Source: Zychaea mexicana
Lineage: Eukaryota > Mucoromycota > Mucoromycetes > Mucorales > Lichtheimiaceae
DNA length: 64,000 bases
NCBI RefSeq assembly: GCF_025766255.1
Contig: NW_026516701.1
Location: 1 to 64,000 of the forward strand
Reading direction: 5' to 3'
Made by a program: the position numbers and the translations under genes. How positions within the stretch are numbered: the stretch's first letter is position 1; each line of letters begins with the position of its first letter. Below the pieces are notes generated by a model. The model was given only the letters and a program-made list of their open reading frames with translations, searched no databases and was not told the origin of the DNA. Below are positions 1 through 11,161 of this stretch, in pieces.

Positions 1-267
1 GGGTGCAAGGATCATTTGAATGTAAGTCATGTATGTAAGGCGCAATGTTTCGATGTTAGAGTCTTGGTCTTACTATGAAGTAGGAAGCCAGTACTTACCC
101 TCACTATTATTTCTACTTAAAATATCAGATCATAGTCTTTCTACATTTGAAAAGCATATGGTACTCGAAAGTACAGTGAGCAAGTCTCCTATGAACCTCC
201 AACTTCCTATGGAGCTGTTTGAACGGTCTTCAGATTAACAAATAACTCACTGTAACCAGGCTTAAGA

Positions 268-520
268 AAAGTCGTACCCGTAAGCAGATAGCTGTCAAAG
301 TTTGTCCCAGCTAGTTATGATCCACGTGGAACCAGGTTAAAAAAACTCGTACGCGTTAGCAGATAGCTGTCAAAATTTGCCCCAGCTAGTCATGATTTAC
401 GTAGAACCAGGATAGAAAAAACTCGTACGCGTAAGCAGACAATTGTCAAAATCTGTCCCCACTAATTATGATTTACGTGGAAACAGATTAAAAAAAACTC
501 GTAAGCGTAAAAGAGCGCTG
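268..520. repeat. Tandem array, ~76-bp unit, 3+ copies
   Basis: Each unit opens with an A-run followed by CTCGTACGCGT and then a shared tail reading GCAGATAGCTGTCAAA...CCAGCTAGT.ATGAT..ACGT.GAACCAG. The CTCGTAC core starts at about 271, 346, 422 and 498, giving periods of 75-76 bp. The last unit diverges after its first 20 bases. No coding potential is seen. The same A-run/CTCGTACGCGTAAG box recurs in the dispersed repeat just downstream, so the array probably belongs to the same mobile sequence. Confidence 0.85.
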
Positions 521-671
521 CCCAGAGTTCTTTTATAAGTGATTGTTACCTATGTGGACTCAGTAGAAAACTCCTCCACACAAACAAATGAATTGCTAGA
601 TTTATTGGAAACCTGATATCGAGCTTAGTGTGCTATCTAATATTGGGAAAAGGCCAAGAACTTAAAGAAAA

Positions 672-1027
672 GAAGGAATGCAAAACTTGTATATGCCATC
701 ACTGTATAGTGGCAGAACAGAATCCTGTAAGATTTCGAAAAGAACAGCGTAATTAAATCCATTGCGCCGATTTAATGAGCAGTTTTACATCAAGAAGTAT
801 GACAATAGCTAGTTATTTTGACAAGGCCATCTAAAAAAAGGGAAGACTGATGGGTAGACAAAAACTTGTACGCATATGCTGTTCAGTTCCTTTAGCAAAA
901 AACTCGTACGTGTAAGACGGCAATCGGATTGGCCATATGAGGTTTCACAACACAACCACCTTAAAAACCTGCTTAGAAAAACTCGTACGCGTAAGAAAAA
1001 AAACTCGTACCCGTAGCACTTCTCATA
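672..1027 (+). repeat. Dispersed repeat copy 1 with ACTCGTACGCGTAAG boxes
   Basis: From about 672 to the end at GCACTTCTC the sequence matches 43022-43340 in the same orientation. Shared text includes GTGGCAGAACAGAATC, GAACAGCGTAATT and GGGAAGACTGATGGGTAGAC. Four boxes of the AAAAACTCGTACGCGTAAG type lie at about 868, 901, 976 and 1003. No ORF. Probably a non-autonomous transposon; no terminal inverted repeat or target duplication was found by eye. Confidence 0.8.
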
Positions 1028-1238
1028 TATATATATCTATTATTAAATTAGTTAGCTCTTTAAATTAAAATCTAATAAAATATCAGATTCCAAATATTGG
1101 TAGTTATCACCATAAATGATTAAAAAAAATTCTCTTAATTTTTAGATTTCTTAAATATAATTGTTTCAATACATTAGGGATGAAAAGATTTAATAAATTT
1201 TATCATCTCATCTGAGTACTATCCTTAACAACCAGTTG

Positions 1239-1881
1239 CTATTTCAAATATATAATATAAGGTGTCAGTAAAATATATCTTTCTAGAAATAATAAACGGC
1301 CATGTAGTTTATCTATCATTATGAAGCCGAGTATTATCAGGTCTTGCTTAGTGCCTGTGTATCTCTTCGCTAAGCTGACAAACATGTCATGGAGGGTCTT
1401 TGGGCATTTTAACTGGGATTCCTTCATTTCTTTTGTTCCCTTTTCGCCTTCGTAGTTGCGACCGGCCTCACCATAAGCAATTTTGGTGCCATTATACACT
1501 GTAAATCGTAGATCGACTCGTGTACCATGCAACTTTCGTTCTTTTAATGTTCTGTTGGAATTTCTGCCTTCGTTCGTTGCTAGGGCTTCCTGTTCTCCAC
1601 TATAATCCATATAGTCTGGTGTCAGCAAGAGATTATATTATGAGATGCAATAAGATAAGAAGAGATCATAAGTACCTGTGCACATCAATTTTGGTATCAT
1701 CATACAGATACCGGATAATCGACCATACTTGGCTTAGTATATCGTCCTCTGATGTTCCTGCTTTTATGAAGAAGTTGGATCTGTAGTTGCTCGCCAAGTT
1801 CATGATTGACTGGCATAGTAGCCAGATGACATCATAGTTTTCTTCAGGGGTATATGGCGCATGTCTTGTCAGATGCATCAT
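1239..1881 (-). pseudogene. Unknown repeat-associated gene, 3' part
   Basis: Two minus-strand coding blocks (about 1881-1676 and 1615-1239) are separated by a 60-bp stretch with intron-like ends (GTACTTATG...CACCAG). The first contains YTPEENYDVIWLLCQS and SEDDILSQVWSIIRYLYDD; the second contains KLHGTRVDLRFTV, GEAG and KCPKTLHDMF. From memory this resembles a multicopy family of unknown function in Mucorales genomes, often near transposons; a database search was not possible. Joining the blocks at GT-AG leaves the phase one base off, and the C-terminus runs into AT-rich DNA, so I treat it as a decayed copy. It may be the downstream part of the gene whose upstream part lies at 3190-3774. Confidence 0.4.
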
Positions 1882-2308
1882 TATTTCTTTATATATTTTA
1901 TGTATAGTAAAAAGGGTCTAAATGAATAAATCTATGATAAGGAGCTTGCACTATCACTGCTTACAACAATGAGTAACTTTAATTATAAAAATAAAAATTA
2001 ATAAAATTTAGAAGGAAATATATTTTTAATAACTAACTATTTTTAAAATTTAAATTATAATATTTTAGAACATATTCTTTTTCTTTTTAGTTGATTTCCC
2101 ATTTATTATTTTAGAGATGATAAATTTTTATTTGTAGAAATCTTTTTTTGTAACTTATATTATTTTATAAAAATTAATAACCACATATATAAATATAATC
2201 TATATAATTTGTTTTCTACTTTTAAAAAATATTCTTATTATTTTTTCTTTTTTAGTATAATTATATATTTTTTTATTAGCTATCCTTTAGAAGTTATTGT
2301 AGGGCTAC
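1882..2308. other. AT-rich spacer left of the hAT-like element
   Basis: More than 400 bp dominated by A/T runs, with no ORF or RNA gene seen. Its last 8 bases (2301-2308, AGGGCTAC) are the left copy of the target duplication of the adjoining element. Confidence 0.7.
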
Positions 2309-3180
2309 TAGGGGTCGCAATTGGACGGGTCAGGTCGGGTCAAGAAAACACTGACCCGACCCGACCCGTTCAACCTGATGGGTCAAAACTCGGGTTGACG
2401 GGTCACTACTGATTTTGATTTGGTGACAAAGGAGGTGTCAATCAACCTGAGCTTGAGCACTGGAAGTGCAAAACTACATGTATACACAGCTCTCTAAGAT
2501 GATGGCACGCAAATTCCTAGCAGTGCTAGCAATATCTACGTTTTGTGTGATTATTCTTAAAGGTAAAGGGGTTTGCGCCATAACAAAAGAAATCGTTTGC
2601 GCTCACATGATTTAAAGACAGCATAATATTTAAAGTATGGTTGAAAAACGACTTCCCTATATGCCCCTAATCCTTCTTTTCCCTTTTCTTTTCACTTCTT
2701 TCTTCTTCCTTCGATTTTCTTTTCTCAATTCCTTTTCTGTCTTTTGTCAAATCGCGTCTCTCACTGCCACTCTCTATTGTCTATTCTCATTGTACTATTG
2801 CTTCTTCTTTACTTTGCTACTTTTTTACTTTGCTACTTCTTTACTGCTATTACATATATTGCTTGTAGCTTACTTATCTTACACTTTTGAATATAAAATA
2901 TGATCCCACAATGAAAAAGAATATAAGTACGTTTTATGTTACAGTTCTATAGCAGACATATTGACAACTACATCTTTAATATAATGATCCTTCCCAACAA
3001 GAAGATTGACTACTTTTGAATACAAGTACCTCATAGATATACACGGGTCACAACGGGTCAACGGGTCGGGTCAAGGGTTAGACGGGTTGACCCACGGGTC
3101 AAAAAAGCATCAACCCGACCCGTTGACCCGTCCTCAACCCGCGGGTCGGTTTTGACCCGCGGGTCAGATTGCGACCCCTA
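2309..3180. mobile_element. Non-autonomous hAT-like DNA transposon, 872 bp
   Basis: The left end reads TAGGGGTCGCAATT and the right end ATTGCGACCCCTA, a terminal inverted repeat of about 13 bp. The element is bracketed by an exact 8-bp direct repeat AGGGCTAC (2301-2308 and 3181-3188), the target-site size of the hAT superfamily. Both subterminal regions are packed with GGGTC/GACCC motifs in both orientations (2325-2405 and 3047-3175), which could be transposase-binding sites. The interior is a pyrimidine-rich tract (about 2650-2880) and AT-rich DNA with no transposase, so movement would need a transposase supplied elsewhere. The right 300 bp recur at 59947-60230. hAT assignment rests on duplication length and termini only. 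Confidence 0.88.
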
Positions 3181-3189
3181 AGGGCTACT

Positions 3190-3774
3190 CAATATAATAC
3201 TGTGATTGGAAGCCATAGTAAAAAGAAGCCCATATTTCATCCTTGAACAAGCATATATAATATGCAATGACTTCTTCGTCTTCAACGGATGCTATCTTTG
3301 GTAGGGAATGAATTCTGATGTAGTTCATATCTTCATCGCTGAAGACATCTTCCCAGCAGCTATCGTTTGTGTTGAGAATGAAACTATGTCCAGCACTATA
3401 ACTCGGTTAGTTTTTGCCATCTATGATATCTAAATAACCATGATGCTAAACGATAGTACTTACTGCTTAAAGTCCAGTGTGCTACAATATTAAACCATCG
3501 TATCTTCGACACAAATGCCAGATAGCAGCACCCACTTGTCTTGCATCTTCCGATGTGCCTCTCTCATTTGCTCTAAAAATCTACATGTTTGTGTGGATGT
3601 ATTCGTCGAAGGATAGACAGCAGCAGTGGCAGCAACAGGGACATTCTGGTATAAGTACTCATACACGCTAAGCCAGTCTGGCACACCAAGTACCTGATTG
3701 ACAATGAAAACACAATAAATAAGCTTCGCTATTGAGATAAAATAAACATGAAAATGATACAGTAACTTATTCAA
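3190..3774 (-). pseudogene. Unknown gene fragment interrupted by the hAT-like element
   Basis: Minus-strand coding traces: a block after an acceptor near 3700 (VPDWLSVYEYLYQNVP, then FLEQMREAHRKMQDKW) and a second block about 3420-3195 (FILNTNDSCWEDVF, LPKIASVEDEEVIAYY, ending SQYYIE). A GTAAGT donor lies near 3466. The TAG that follows SQYYIE falls inside the 8-bp duplication of the hAT-like element, so that element landed at the stop codon or just past it. One frame change in the first block could not be joined by canonical splicing, suggesting decay. Family not recognised with confidence; it may be the upstream part of the 1239-1881 gene. Confidence 0.4.
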
Positions 3775-4165
3775 CGTTCAGTTTAATCTTGAGGCAAAAG
3801 GATACTTTCTGACTATTTGACTAAACAAACAAGTATGACATCTTGTTGTCCAGCATCTCAGATGCATTAAATAATAAGCTCAAGAAAATATATTGGATCA
3901 TGTAGCATCAATACCAAAATTGACTGAATAAACAAAGGGTCTTTATTATAATATACTGTATATTTTTCTTTGTAATGTAAACGAATCGGAATAGAAGAAA
4001 AAGAGTGAGTGAGAGTGATATGTGCGTTTGTTTGTATATGTGGAAAAAGGTGGTGAAAATGCAAGAATGGAAAGAGAGAAGATTGACATTTGCGTATGTG
4101 GACTATTTGTTGTTGTGAGAGGAAGAATAGAGGAGCAAGTAAATGGGGATATATGTTGTATGTAC

Positions 4166-7100
4166 TTATTTAGCTTGAACATTGACGCGAGCAGTAACTC
4201 GGCGAGGATCAAGGGTCTCGGGATCCAGCGAAGGCAAGAGGTACGAGATATCATCCCAAGGATGTCTGTACAAGCCCTGCTTCAAACGCTTCTGATCCAA
4301 GTGATGGCCAATGAAACCAAGAGTACGACCAAGGACGAACAGACCGTTCAAGGTACCAATGCGGGAGTATTCTTCAGCTTCTTCACGGGTGAAAGCACCA
4401 GAATCGCGCAACAAGTCGACGAACGAAACAGCAATACAACCATCGACGTTCAAGATCAAGTTGTCCTTCTTGCTGGTGGTGATTTCTTCAACCTTCAAGG
4501 CGTAGTCGAGAATAGGAGTGTGGGGGAAGTGCTTCTTGACATAGTTCTTGACAAGCTCGACACGCATATCAGGGTTGGTGCGAGACTTGATCTTGTGACC
4601 GATACCGGGAATGAGCTTGTTGGCCTTGCGCATGCTGGTGACGAACTCACGAGGAGTCATGCCGCTGTCGTAGGCGCGGGTGAAGTTGGTGGCAGCACCA
4701 TCAAGAGCACCACCGAAACGCTCACCAATGGTTAACAAACCAGAGACGACGGAGGAGATCAAGTCCTTGCCAGCACGGGTGGTGATGATTGTGTTCATGG
4801 CCTATAGTAAACAATAATTACGCTTTGTGAGCTAACTCTTTCCCTTTTGTTTCATGATCATCCTTCCCAAGCGATATGTGCTAGTCCATATATCCTTCCC
4901 AAGTGTGCCTCCTGCAAACCACACATCCTTCCCAGCTAAATACTTACACCAGACACAGCAGGGCCGTGATCGGCAGTCAACATCAAGACCATCTCAATGA
5001 ACTTGCAGGCATAGTCGGGCAAGCGGCGCTTGAACCACAAGAGCGACAAAACACCACCAATACCAATATCGTCCTTGAACACATCAGTGATGCGCATACC
5101 AGCGTACAACAGTTCCTGACCACGGTCATCCACAATCGTCGAGACGAAGCTTGCAGGCTTACGGACCAAGCCCAATTCCTGGGCCCACGAGTAGTCGATG
5201 GGGATCTTGGGGATTTCGGGCTCGGCAACAGGGACGACGGTACCATCCTTGACGAGCTTCTGGTAAGCCTCGGCCAAAGAGTTGGGCATCTTTTCGAAAG
5301 TCTCGGGGACAATGATACCAGCAGCACGCATGGCCTTGTTCTTGGCGTCGGCGGTTTCCAAGTCAGAGTTGGCAAGAGCACCAGCGTGGCCGAACTGGAC
5401 ATCGGTGGTGAACATCTTGGCGCAAGTACCAATACACCAGGCAACGACGGGCTTCTTGATGGTACCGTTCTTGACGGCCTCAATGACACGGTATTCCTCA
5501 ACACCACCGACTTCACCGAGCAAGACGAGCATCTTGCAGTTGGGGTCGTTCTCGTAACGCAACAAGTGGTCAATGAAGGTCGAGCCGGGGTAACGATCAC
5601 CACCAATGGCAACACCTTCGTAGACACCGTCGGTAGTACGCGAAATGATGTTGTTCAACTCGTTGGACATACCACCGGACTTGGAGACATAGCCGACTGA
5701 ACCAGCACGGTACAATTTGGAAGCAACAATGTTGTCCATCATACCACCGGTGTTACCAATCTTAAAGCAGCCAGGCTTGATACCACCCACAGTAGCAGGG
5801 CCAATGACAAGCACCTTGCGACGCTCAGCTTCGTGTAACAATTGACGGGCACGGCGTTCGGGCACACCTTCGGCAATGATGGCAATGGTCTTGAATTGAG
5901 GGAATGTCAAGATCTCGCGAGTCGAGTCGAACACGGAACGGCACGAGGCAAAGTTGACAACAACGTCGGCTTCAGGGAACTTTTCGCTGGCTTCCTTGAG
6001 CGAGGTGAAGACAGGCACAAGCGTTTCCTTGGTACCCCAGTAGAACTTTTGCACGTGCGAGCCACCAAAGGGATAGACCATGGCGGCAACAGAGGGAGTT
6101 TCGCGCTTGCACATAAAGTCAAAGTCAAGCATGCCCTGGACGGCACGGGGCTGCATACCGTAGACGACAGCACGGGTCTTGCCGGTGAAGGGGCGGTACC
6201 ATTCGGAAGACTCTTGCTGCTGCTTGTCAAAGTATTCCATGCGTTCGCGTGCATCAGCAGTAGGGGTCTGGTTGTCGTCAGCGAGCTTGAGCTTGGGGCT
6301 GCGGGTGCCGTTGGCAGGGGTGGTGGCACCGCTGTCGCCACCAAAGATCTGATCTTGGAACAAGTTACCGCTCGAGCCAGTGGGTTGGTCGTTGCCGGTA
6401 GAGGACGACTTGCCGAGCAAGGCCAAGGGGACAATGTCGGTAATGTGGGTTTCAGGACCAAACACCTGGATCTCAACACCCAAGGTCTCACCAAGGTGAC
6501 GCATGGCGCGCAAGCCTTCCTGGTAGTTGGGACCACCACGACGGATGAAGATGCGGACCTTGTGGGAGATGAGAGCCTGCTTGAAATCGGTCAAGGCACG
6601 GATGATGCCCTTGAAGGTAGTGGCAACGTTGGTGAAGTTGGCAATACCACCACCGATGAACAAGGTCTTGCCCTCAGCATGGGGTTCGCCACGGGTCATC
6701 AAGTCCAAGATGGTCTTTGCATACTCGTATGTCTGGGTCTCGGTAGGGGCACCGGAGTATTCACCGTAGTTTGCCAATTCGTTAGCATAGCCCAAGGCAG
6801 CGATGGCGTCCGAGTAAACAACGGAAGCACCACCACCGGCAACCATGGTCCAGATACGACCATCACGGTTCAAGACGGTCAACTTGAGCGAGGCACCGGT
6901 CTTGCCGTCGAGTTCTTGGATGTAGGCTTCTTCCTGGCTCAGTTCACGGCCAAAGGGGGCAGGGAACTCCATGGGAGGGCCGAGATCGGCGTGCTGCTGC
7001 TTCTCAGCAACAGGCAATCCGATATGCTGGGGAGCACGCGCAATAGCCCACTTGGGACCGGCCTCGAACTCCGCGGTCTGGTCAAGCTTGGCAGCCAAAT

Positions 7101-8089
7101 CAAGATACATGACCTGAGGTGTCTGGCCTTCCGCGGGATCGGTGACAACCAGCGGGTTGATTTCCAGATACGTAAAGTGAAGATCCACGTAGACAGAGTA
7201 CAGACGCGTGACGAAGTCGACAAGCACGTCGCGCTTGAATTCTGGCACGTCCTTGAGCAGGGTCTCCTTGATCGTGTCGGCCGATGGGAAAGCTTCGTCG
7301 ACCTTGACCAACAGCTTCAAAGCCTTGGCGTCGACATCGCCAACGTCGATACCACCTTCGTGTGTGAACAGGATGTAGTCGCCCTCGCGGACAGAGTTGA
7401 TGCAGACATAGTACTCGGTGTTGGCAGGATGGGGTGTGAATGGTTCGACCAAGAAGGTCTTGATCATGCCCTTAGTGCGATCGATCTGTTACAACAACAA
7501 CCATCACCATCGTTCGTTTGTCGGTCCAAAAAATACGAGATTGATAATCAACAATTAGCACATCTCTTTTTTTTTCCAATAATTTCTGAAGACCCGATAA
7601 ACCCGAGATATACCGATTCTTCTTCCGACCCGCCATTTACCACCCACGCACACACGCCAGACAAGCATACACGGTCTCAGTGTATATGCCCACAAAAATC
7701 ACACACGCTCTAAAACACACACAAGACATTACCTGGATTTCCTTGCCAGCACGTTCCTCAATCCATTGTCGTGCCTCGGCCCAGTCCTTGTTCAGGGTCA
7801 ACAGACCGTGCTTGCCACGTCGCTTGATAAGTTGATCGGGCTTGGCCACGAGCTTGTCAGTCAAGAGCCATGGGTGTGTCTGTTCAAGGGTGTCGAGCTG
7901 CTGCTTCAAGCTGCTGTCAAAGGCAGCCTTGTTGTCCAGAAGCGAGGTGTCCACCTGGACATGGGCCAGCTTGGTGGCGGCGGGTGCAAACAAGGAGGGA
8001 GACTCCTGTTGTGAAATAAGAGGTGCACGGAGCAAGTGATATGCCAGCAACAGCTTGCCGTCATATTCGCGGATGGCCTTGGCGGACAT
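4166..8089 (-). CDS. acl1: ATP-citrate synthase (ATP-citrate lyase), single-chain
   Basis: Cytosolic enzyme making acetyl-CoA and oxaloacetate from citrate, CoA and ATP, feeding lipid and sterol synthesis. Three exons by eye: 8089-7733, 7485-4948 and 4801-4166, with donors GTAATG and GTAAGT and phases closing, giving 1176 aa. The start follows the family N-terminus ([14 protein letters not shown]). Visible features: ATP-grasp/CoA-ligase N-half ([31 protein letters not shown]), the linker, the CoA-binding region, the FGHAGA loop with the phosphorylated histidine, and a C-terminal citrate-synthase-like domain (ADHGPAVSG, then TTRAGKDL across the last intron). Animals and many non-ascomycete fungi have this fused form, whereas filamentous ascomycetes split it in two. 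The gene looks intact. Confidence 0.97.
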
Positions 8090-8827
8090 GGTTTATATGT
8101 GATATATTAAGAGGAGGAGAAGGTAAGGAAGTAAGTAAGAAAAGAGAGGAAAAAGGAAAAGGAAAAGAAAACAGATTGTAAAAGAAAGAGACAAGGAATA
8201 TGCAAGCTGTGCTTTATACTGTTTTTTTTTTGTTGGGATCAAATGCAGCTTTACTAGTAGCTGTCTGGCTATCCGGCTTTTTTGACAAGATGGCGTTTTG
8301 GCCCGTAATGTTCCAACAGCATGTTGGCAAGCTCATCTTTTGCCGGTGAAGTTTCGTGTGACTGGGCTGATCCCGTTGCCATTTTTGGTCAGCTGCCGAG
8401 GGCATAGGCTTGATTTGGGCATGTCTGCCTCGGTGCCAGATGTTCAATGTCCCCCACCCCCCAACCGGAAGGGAAACCTTGGGGTTTTTTTGGATCCGCA
8501 TTTTTTGGGTTGATAACTAAGTTTGATGGATAGGTAATTGAGATTATAATAATTTTGGTGTGTTTTTTTATTATAATTTTTATCGTTAATTAGTAGTAGC
8601 AGTGGTATCGCGTGCTAAAATGTTTGGAAAAACAGTAAGTGTGTGTGTGTGTGTGTCTGCTAAGACTAATGATGTCGTTATTGTTGGCGCGCCATATTAT
8701 TAAGAGGATTATGTAAGGCAAAAATGTATATATAATGCGTGTGTGTGTGCTGTTGTGTATATAATATGATAGATGAGTGTAAGAACATAAGTTACTTATA
8801 TAAATGGGAGTGGGGAGTAAAAAGAAG

Positions 8828-8831
8828 GTGT

Positions 8832-8872
<41 letters not shown>
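8828..8872. repeat. (GT)n microsatellite
   Basis: Nearly pure GT dinucleotides with two early GC interruptions. A shorter GT run lies at 8639-8656. Confidence 0.95.
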
Positions 8873-8875
<3 letters not shown>

Positions 8876-9126
8876 AGTAACATAAAAGCCCTTTTCAGAT
8901 AGGAAACAAAGCATAAAGAGAAAACAAAATCTACACAAAGAAAATAAGCGGAAAATATGTATATAGAAATAATGTATGTATAAGAAAAGGAGGAGGGGCT
9001 GTCTGTTGCGTAATGCTCGGCTTGTTCTCTGCATAGTATGCGAGAGGTGCTGATGCACGCGAACAAAGAAAGGCAGACCCCAATTGGAGGAGATAAGGTT
9101 TTTCTGGGCATCAAGCGGCGTAGGAC

Positions 9127-9156
9127 TAGTAGTAGTAGTAGTAGTAGTAGTAGTAG
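9127..9156. repeat. (AGT)n microsatellite
   Basis: About ten AGT units, followed by looser GGT/AGT units. Non-coding, in the probable 3' UTR of the C2H2 gene. Confidence 0.9.
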
Positions 9157-9441
9157 CGGTGGTAGTAATGTAGTAGTAAAGAGAAATATAGAGAAAATAT
9201 AGGCTTGTAGGAAGGTAAAGAGGAGTGGAGTGCTTGATATAATTTCGGAATATAGAGTAAATAAATGAAAGAAAGAGAGGGATGTTTATGGTGGATTTAG
9301 AAAGATGAGGAGAGGAATTTGTTGTTGTTGTTGCTGTTGTTGTTGGGTTTTGAATGGTGCGTGTGTACATAAGGAATAAGAAGGGAGAAAAAAGAAGTAG
9401 AATCCACCATGCCCGCATCCCCCCCCTTCTTTGGACGGTCT

Positions 9442-11161
9442 TTACAGGGGTACAGCAGCAGCAGCTACAGCGGCAGCGGCAACGACATCATTCCACTGCT
9501 GTAAACCGGCTGCTGACGCACTAGTGGCAGGCATTCCATACTGGAACGCTGCTTCACTTGCTGTTGACACGGACTGCTGCTGTGGATGGGTTGAGGTTGT
9601 TGTTGCCATAAATTGTTGTTGTTCTTGCTGTTGCTGCTTCTGTCGTTCCTGTTGCTGTTGAAGCTGTCGCCTGCGTCGATCTTCATGACGTTGATGTGTC
9701 TTCATGTGCTGCGACAAGTTGTCCGAACGCGAAAATGTCTTATGGCAGTTGGGGAATGTGCATGAAAACGGGCGCTCCAACGTGTGGATGCGCATATGAC
9801 GTTTCAAATGCTCCAAACGTTTGAATCGTCGCAGACATTGTGGAATAGGGCAAACGTGCGACTTGTTTTGCGCCGTAGCTGCTGCCATGGTACTCGTGGC
9901 AGCAGTAACAGGGTACGAAGCACGTCGTGAAGTCGTCGTTGGCGTTGGTGCCGTCGTGGGCATCATCGATCCTGTTGTTGTTGGGTAAGCTGCAGGCCAG
10001 TCGTTGGCATTGTTGTGCTGCAGCAAAAAGTACTCGTCAGAAGCAGGTCCTGCGGTCAAGTAGGATGATGCAGTAGTAGGCTCTTGTACTGGTTGGTTGA
10101 ACGTGGGCACGGATGTTGGCCCCATCATAGTATTGTTGCTAAAGTCCGGAAACTGTGAAAAATAATGCATATTTTTGAGTTCTTCTCGAGTCTATATGTA
10201 AAAAAACCTTTTTGTCCTTGATTCTTACCTGTTGGGTTGGACGGTTCTCGTAGACAGGATAACCGAATGGTGCAAGCATATTACCAGTTGACGTTGGCAT
10301 GGGAATGCTTGTTTCCATGCCTACTGACGTTGCTGTGTTGCTGCTCGCTGACTTGTTGCTACGTGACAAAGAAGATCGACGCTGTTGCTGTTGCTGTTGC
10401 TGCTGTTGCATCATGTTTTTCTTCGTATGCGTACGACAATGCGCATGAAAGTTGTCGGACCGACTGAAACTTTTTCCGCAGCCCGGGAAATGGCACACAT
10501 GAGGACGCTCACCAGTATGGACCAGCATGTGTCGCTTCAAGTGCTCGTAACGCTTGAAGCTCCAGCCACAGTAAGCGTACTTGCACACATGTTTGTGTTG
10601 AACATTAGGGGCATCGGACGAGCGCTGCTGCTTTGGCTTGGATGATGATGATGACGATGTTGTTGTTGTTGAGGACGACGATGAACACGAGTCGTTGGAG
10701 GCTTGCTCTTGCTGTTGTTGATACTGAGGAGGAGAAAAGGGGGGAACAGGGGCTGTGTTGTTGTTGGTGATGGTTGGATTGAATGGCTGCGGAACAACAG
10801 GATCCATCATGGCATAGCCATTGTTGTTGCTCTCAATCATACCATATGAATCGAAGCACGATTGTTGGCTGGTATAACCGAATGGACCTACGTCGACAGA
10901 GAATTTACGCTGCTGAATCGGATCGTACAGAACTGTCGACATGGGCGAAACGGCAGCTGGGGTCAAAGGTGTGGTTGATTGGCTGTCCGAATACATCATC
11001 ATCGAGGAAGAAGAAGAGATACATGATGAAGAAGAAGGTATAATACTGGTGCTGCTGGCGGGGGAGCCGTACAAATGCTGCTGTAGCTCGGGTGATAGCA
11101 TAGGTGAGGTCGACGATTCTGACGACGTTCCGGCATAGCTGATATTGTCCATTCGCATCAT
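9442..11161 (-). CDS. C2H2 zinc-finger transcription factor with two two-finger modules
   Basis: Two exons: 11161-10229 and 10152-9442, joined by a 76-bp GTAAGA...CACAG intron in phase 0, giving about 547 aa. I start at the tandem ATGs ([11 protein letters not shown]) because the longer open frame upstream has no ATG. Ser/Thr- and Gln-rich segments surround two pairs of classical fingers. Pair 1 in exon 1 carries [19 protein letters not shown] and [19 protein letters not shown]; pair 2 in exon 2 carries [19 protein letters not shown] and [19 protein letters not shown]. The FKR.EHLKRH...FSRSDN pattern resembles Ste12-type fingers, but no STE homeodomain is present, so I do not assign a name. 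Nuclear, DNA-binding by inference. The two pairs look like an internal duplication. Confidence 0.9.

Larger units (their letters stand above)
8090..9441. other. Intergenic region with microsatellites
   Basis: Lies between the 5' end of the ACL gene and the 3' end of the C2H2 gene. It holds a purine-rich block just upstream of the ACL start (8106-8190), GT runs and a GTA/AGT run. Minus-strand open stretches here translate only the repeats. No gene seen; probably the ACL promoter and the C2H2 3' UTR. Confidence 0.6.

Noticed and set aside
268..520. CRISPR-like array
   Set aside because: Units are contiguous 76-bp repeats without unique spacers, in a eukaryotic genome.
4022..4735. 237-codon plus-strand open frame
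   Set aside because: Mirror of the last ACL exon; the minus strand is clearly coding.
5842..7713. 623-codon open frame on the plus strand
   Set aside because: It lies antisense to the ATP-citrate lyase exon and follows from codon bias of that gene; it lacks any domain.
8590..9418. Minus-strand open frames of 174 and 208 codons
   Set aside because: They translate microsatellites (HTHTHT, TTTTTT) and nearby UTR sequence with no conserved pattern.
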